Shown here: one piece after another, positions 50,780 through 54,299 of the stretch | How positions within the stretch are numbered: the stretch's first letter is position 1 | How the letters are laid out: each line of letters starts with the position of its first letter | NCBI GenBank assembly: GCA_905250885.1 | Contig: CAJNOQ010000339.1 | Span: 1 to 54,299, forward strand | Length of the DNA stretch: 54,299 bases | From: Didymodactylos carnosus | Taxonomy: Eukaryota; Rotifera; Eurotatoria; Philodinida; Philodinidae | Direction of reading: 5' to 3' | Translations under genes and position numbers: made by a program | The notes under the pieces: generated by a model | Seen by the model: the letters and a program-made list of their open reading frames with translations, nothing else | Told to the model about the DNA's origin: nothing | Database searches by the model: none

Positions 50780-50813
50780 ATTATAATCCATCGAAATTTC
50801 GATGGATTATAAT
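50780..50813. repeat. Perfect 34-bp palindrome
   Basis: ATTATAATCCATCGAAA at 50780-50796 is followed with no spacer by its exact reverse complement TTTCGATGGATTATAAT at 50797-50813. It would extrude as a perfect cruciform. No flanking gene. Confidence 0.85.
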
Positions 50814-50974
50814 TGAAGTGAAGAGAAGAGATTGTTCTTATAGTGAATTGTTTGGATACAGCAGTAAATTTATGAACATTCGGTCTTCTTATATCATTCG
50901 AAATTTTATCTACTTTAAATTGAACTATAGACTAAACGTATGGTTTAATTTCGAAAGTAAGAAGGAACGATATC

Positions 50975-51066
50975 CTCTCGATTCGTCTCTCACTGGCTTT
51001 GCAGATCAAACAACATCAAAGGTGACATTAAAAGTAAGAGTGAGTATTAGAGGGACGAATCGAGAG
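50975..51066. repeat. Short inverted repeat pair
   Basis: CTCTCGATTCGTCTCT at 50975-50990 is mirrored by AGGGACGAATCGAGAG at 51051-51066, about 60 bp apart, with one mismatch. With the palindrome 160 bp upstream it suggests another small foldback remnant. Confidence 0.65.
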
Positions 51067-54000
51067 TAAATCAAATAAATAGGGTATATTATCGTTCACA
51101 AAAATACTAAAAAGAGATTGAAATTGAGTCATTATCAAAGATAATGAACAATTGTCATCTTAAAAGACTAATGACGCTTCAGAACTAGACATATTTGAAT
51201 CGTACATTGTCGGCACTAGAAGAAGTAATGATAATTTTACACGCTGCTAACAATGACTTAAATACGAGAAATATCAAGACAACAATTTAGTTTTGATATT
51301 AATCGAGTCAAATTTTTGTACAAGAATATCTCATGAAACTTTATTGAATGCTTTCTATAAGTCACAGTTAGCATAATACAGTGTCATTTTCAATTCAATC
51401 TAACATTGATAACAAAACCTGTTCTTTGTGTATAGCACATAATATTATTATAGAGCAATAGTTGCTGATAGACACTTCTCCTTTCTTGTATGTCTGTCTT
51501 ACACTCACAACTTTTGACTAATCGAAAAAGATTTCCTAGTCTACAAATAATCGAACTATATTCAAAAGATGTTTTATAATTACAGTTTTACAGATTTTTA
51601 GAATTTGTATTTAAAGATTCTTTTATACCTACCATATAGATTTGCTTTTTATTCTAGAAAATATGTTTTCAATATCTTTCATTGTTATTTTAATAGAAGT
51701 GCTTTAAAATATGGAGGAGTATCAGCAACTATATTGACATTGAAAGTCCATAAGGAAAAGTAGTCATTGATTATATTTTATGTCTCTTCAATAGAAGAGT
51801 GTTGATTACTGTGTGTGAAGAATTCAGTTATATGACCTTCATTTTTTCTAACGTTGTTTAATGAAAGCTAAAAATAGATTCGATTAAGAAAAAAAAGAAG
51901 ATATTTTTCTGAATAATTGACGTTTGTCTCAACTAACAGGAGAAATAACTTTGGTAAAAAAATAATTTAAACGATTGACAGTGAATTGTTGATAAAAAAA
52001 GCAAAATACTTTCGAACCACTCGTCATTTCTTAGAGATATGTAGCAGTATTTCATCACTTTTTTACACGGAATAGCAGCAATTGATTGAAATTATAATAA
52101 AACAAAAGTGCTAAGATATTCAATGAACAATACGTTATTATAACTGTTTTCAGATCCGACAAATGAAGAATAGTCTATACAAGAAGTTTTCGTAGTAGAA
52201 ATATGATTAGAATCACATTGAAACGTTACACATAGATAATGGAACATTATGTATTTAAGCATTTTATAAATTTGCACTTAATTACCTGATATCAAAAGAG
52301 AACATCATATGGTGAAAGAAGATTAAATAACAAAATGTTTCTTTTATTAATATAAGGAAAATATAGAATAGAAAGAAAGACAAATATTACAAACAACGAA
52401 AATTTTGTTTTTCAAACTAAATAGGGGATAATAATTAATTTCATCTCACATTATCAAAACAAATAAATTCATGAGGGAAAATAGTCGATTCGTGAACCAG
52501 AACTTCAATATCCTGTCGATTTCTATCTTTCTATATATATACAAAATCGTTATTCACTTGAATTTTTGATCGCTTATATATTATTTGCAAAGACATATCA
52601 GAAAAATCAGATAAAGAAATTAGATTGTCAAATAGATCCAAATGTTTGGAATCTTTTTATATGTTGCAAAACAACTCTTTTTTTATTAATGTGTTCATTG
52701 TGTTGTGTTTTTATTAAATTAGATATGCAACAGTCACTCTATAGTCTTGGATTCGCATCATAATATGAGATTTTTCCATCATAAAAGAAATTGTATGCAT
52801 GATATAATAGAAGTATATATATATATATATATACATCTTCTGAAATCCTATTGTAATCAGCGTTGATTTTATCCAGTGATAGAAATGGTATACCTTTTTT
52901 GCATCAGAATCTTATTATGTCATGAAAAAAATAAATCTGTTTAGTTTTACATGTTAGAAGATATTCCAAGCAGTATTAAATATGGTAAAATTGTGGTAAA
53001 AAGTGATCAAATTATGATTAAATTGTGATAAAGTTATTCAACAAATAGTGTGACATATTCTGTTTTTTTAAGATGATGTGTTATGAAACAAATTACTGTA
53101 TATGGTCGAATTCTGATGAAAAATGTGTTCATTGTTAAGTGTTTTTGTGACATTTTGAAATATAGAGTTCTCATACATTTATAAATAAGAGAAGCCTATT
53201 GTCACATTTATAACTTGAAGTAAAAGAAAATATTCTATATTTGAAAAGGTAACCATATATACTTTACATCAAGTTATTTGATTGCTTATTCTAACAGCAA
53301 AGTGTTTACAATTTTTAAATATAAAAAGAAAAAGTTCTTGTTTGCATGATTCTATTATAACTAGTCATAATTTATTATACACTATTTCAGAACAATATCT
53401 GTAAACATGCAACAGATACATAATTTAACTCACAGTTACACTGTGTCCTATTTTTATTTTAATTGAAGAAAAATACGTTATATATTCAGTAGAATTTAAG
53501 TCGTTTTCTTCATTTTTATAATAAATTTCTTTTTGTATTCTTAACTTAAACGAATATATAAACGCTGAGATGGAAAGAAAAGAAAGCAAAAAACCAAAAG
53601 AAAATAAGTTTTTAAACATCATTTATTTTTAACATAAACTTTAAAATTTTTAAACTATAAATTAATAATATAAAATTCAATTTTTAGAGATATAATTTAT
53701 TAAAAAGTAAATAGTAGATTTATTTTATTTCAAGACAAAGTAGATTATCTCGTTTATGAGAAGAATTTTCTTTGACAAATATATTTTATTGATAAATTAA
53801 ACGACTTAACACTATTTAATGTGAAAAGGTTAATACGAACGCGTTAAATTTTGTTAATATGAAACAATTAATGTAATTAAAAATAACCATATTTATATAT
53901 ATTTAATAATAATTATATATATTTAATTACTGAGTTGAACTTTTTTTGTTTTTGAATAATTAAAATATTCATATATTTTTGTTAATATTCAAATTCTATT

Positions 54001-54299
54001 TGAAGATAAATAAATCTAGACGATTATAATTTATTTTTACACAAATACATGTCATTTCTTTGAATATATAGTTAATAAATAAGTTAATATTTATCAAACG
54101 ATAACGGAAGGTGCCTCTGATTATATAAAAAGTTTTCAAGTGTAGTCGCTCCTGATTGAAGTGGTGGTATTACATAATATTTATAAAGTATAAAATTCTT
54201 TTTTTTTCTCTTTTCTTCTCCAGCTATTTCTCTCTTTGTCAACACGTTCTGATATTTGCAAAGAAGATTAGTGGAAAAGAAGAAAAATAGAAAAAAAAA

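Larger units (their letters stand above)
49223..54299. other. Gene-free 5-kb AT-rich tail
   Basis: No recognisable exon on either strand; frames are short and rich in Phe, Ile, Lys and Asn. It holds (TA)n tracts near 49547-49562 and 52815-52832 and the small palindromes listed separately. The last 600 bp are extremely AT-rich. Confidence 0.5.

Overview
The window is animal nuclear DNA. It is AT-rich and carries compact, intron-rich genes. Most introns are about 45-65 bp, bounded by GT...AG. The proteins are plainly metazoan (neurobeachin/LRBA, Integrator subunit 7, Pelota, KDEL receptor, MGAT4, GALE, CWC27, RPP21, MRPS37). Tiny introns, small foldback transposon remnants, a decayed gene copy and splice-acceptor-like sites directly before start codons fit a bdelloid rotifer (Adineta/Rotaria type) best. 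That is an inference from style; no diagnostic species marker was seen.

Layout: 1-5412 has no recognised gene and holds a foldback repeat, a 23-bp tandem repeat and a mariner-type MITE. 5413-8312 (+) is an MGAT4-family N-acetylglucosaminyltransferase. 9530-13832 (+) is INTS7, reconstructed as 21 exons and 1012 codons. 13833-16961 is gene-free. 16962-29518 (+) is a neurobeachin/LRBA BEACH protein of about 51 exons. 31249-33086 (+) is UDP-glucose 4-epimerase. 33457-34531 (+) is a broken CWC27 copy. 36788-38300 (+) is Pelota. 39690-40706 holds two abutting near-perfect palindromes. 40923-42205 (+) is a KDEL receptor. 43857-44519 (+) is an RPP21/RPR2 RNase P subunit with a GC-AG intron. It is followed 127 bp later by a small unrecognised gene, possibly in a trans-spliced operon. 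45230-47381 (-) is a catalase-fold protein. 47721-48114 (+) is MRPS37/CHCHD1. From 48115 to the end there are only AT-rich DNA and inverted repeats.

The genes are mostly housekeeping and not one pathway. MGAT4, GALE and KDELR share the secretory/glycosylation route; INTS7, CWC27 and RPP21 act in RNA processing; Pelota and MRPS37 act in translation. Every gene is on the + strand except the catalase. For all intact genes except neurobeachin and the unrecognised gene, the hand-built exon sets sum to a multiple of three, which supports the junctions.

The most striking observation is the catalase. It keeps the fold, the haem-ligand Tyr with its Arg partner, and the distal Asn, but the normally invariant catalytic distal His is a Tyr. 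Other usually invariant segments have also changed. It looks like a pseudo-catalase or a repurposed haem protein.
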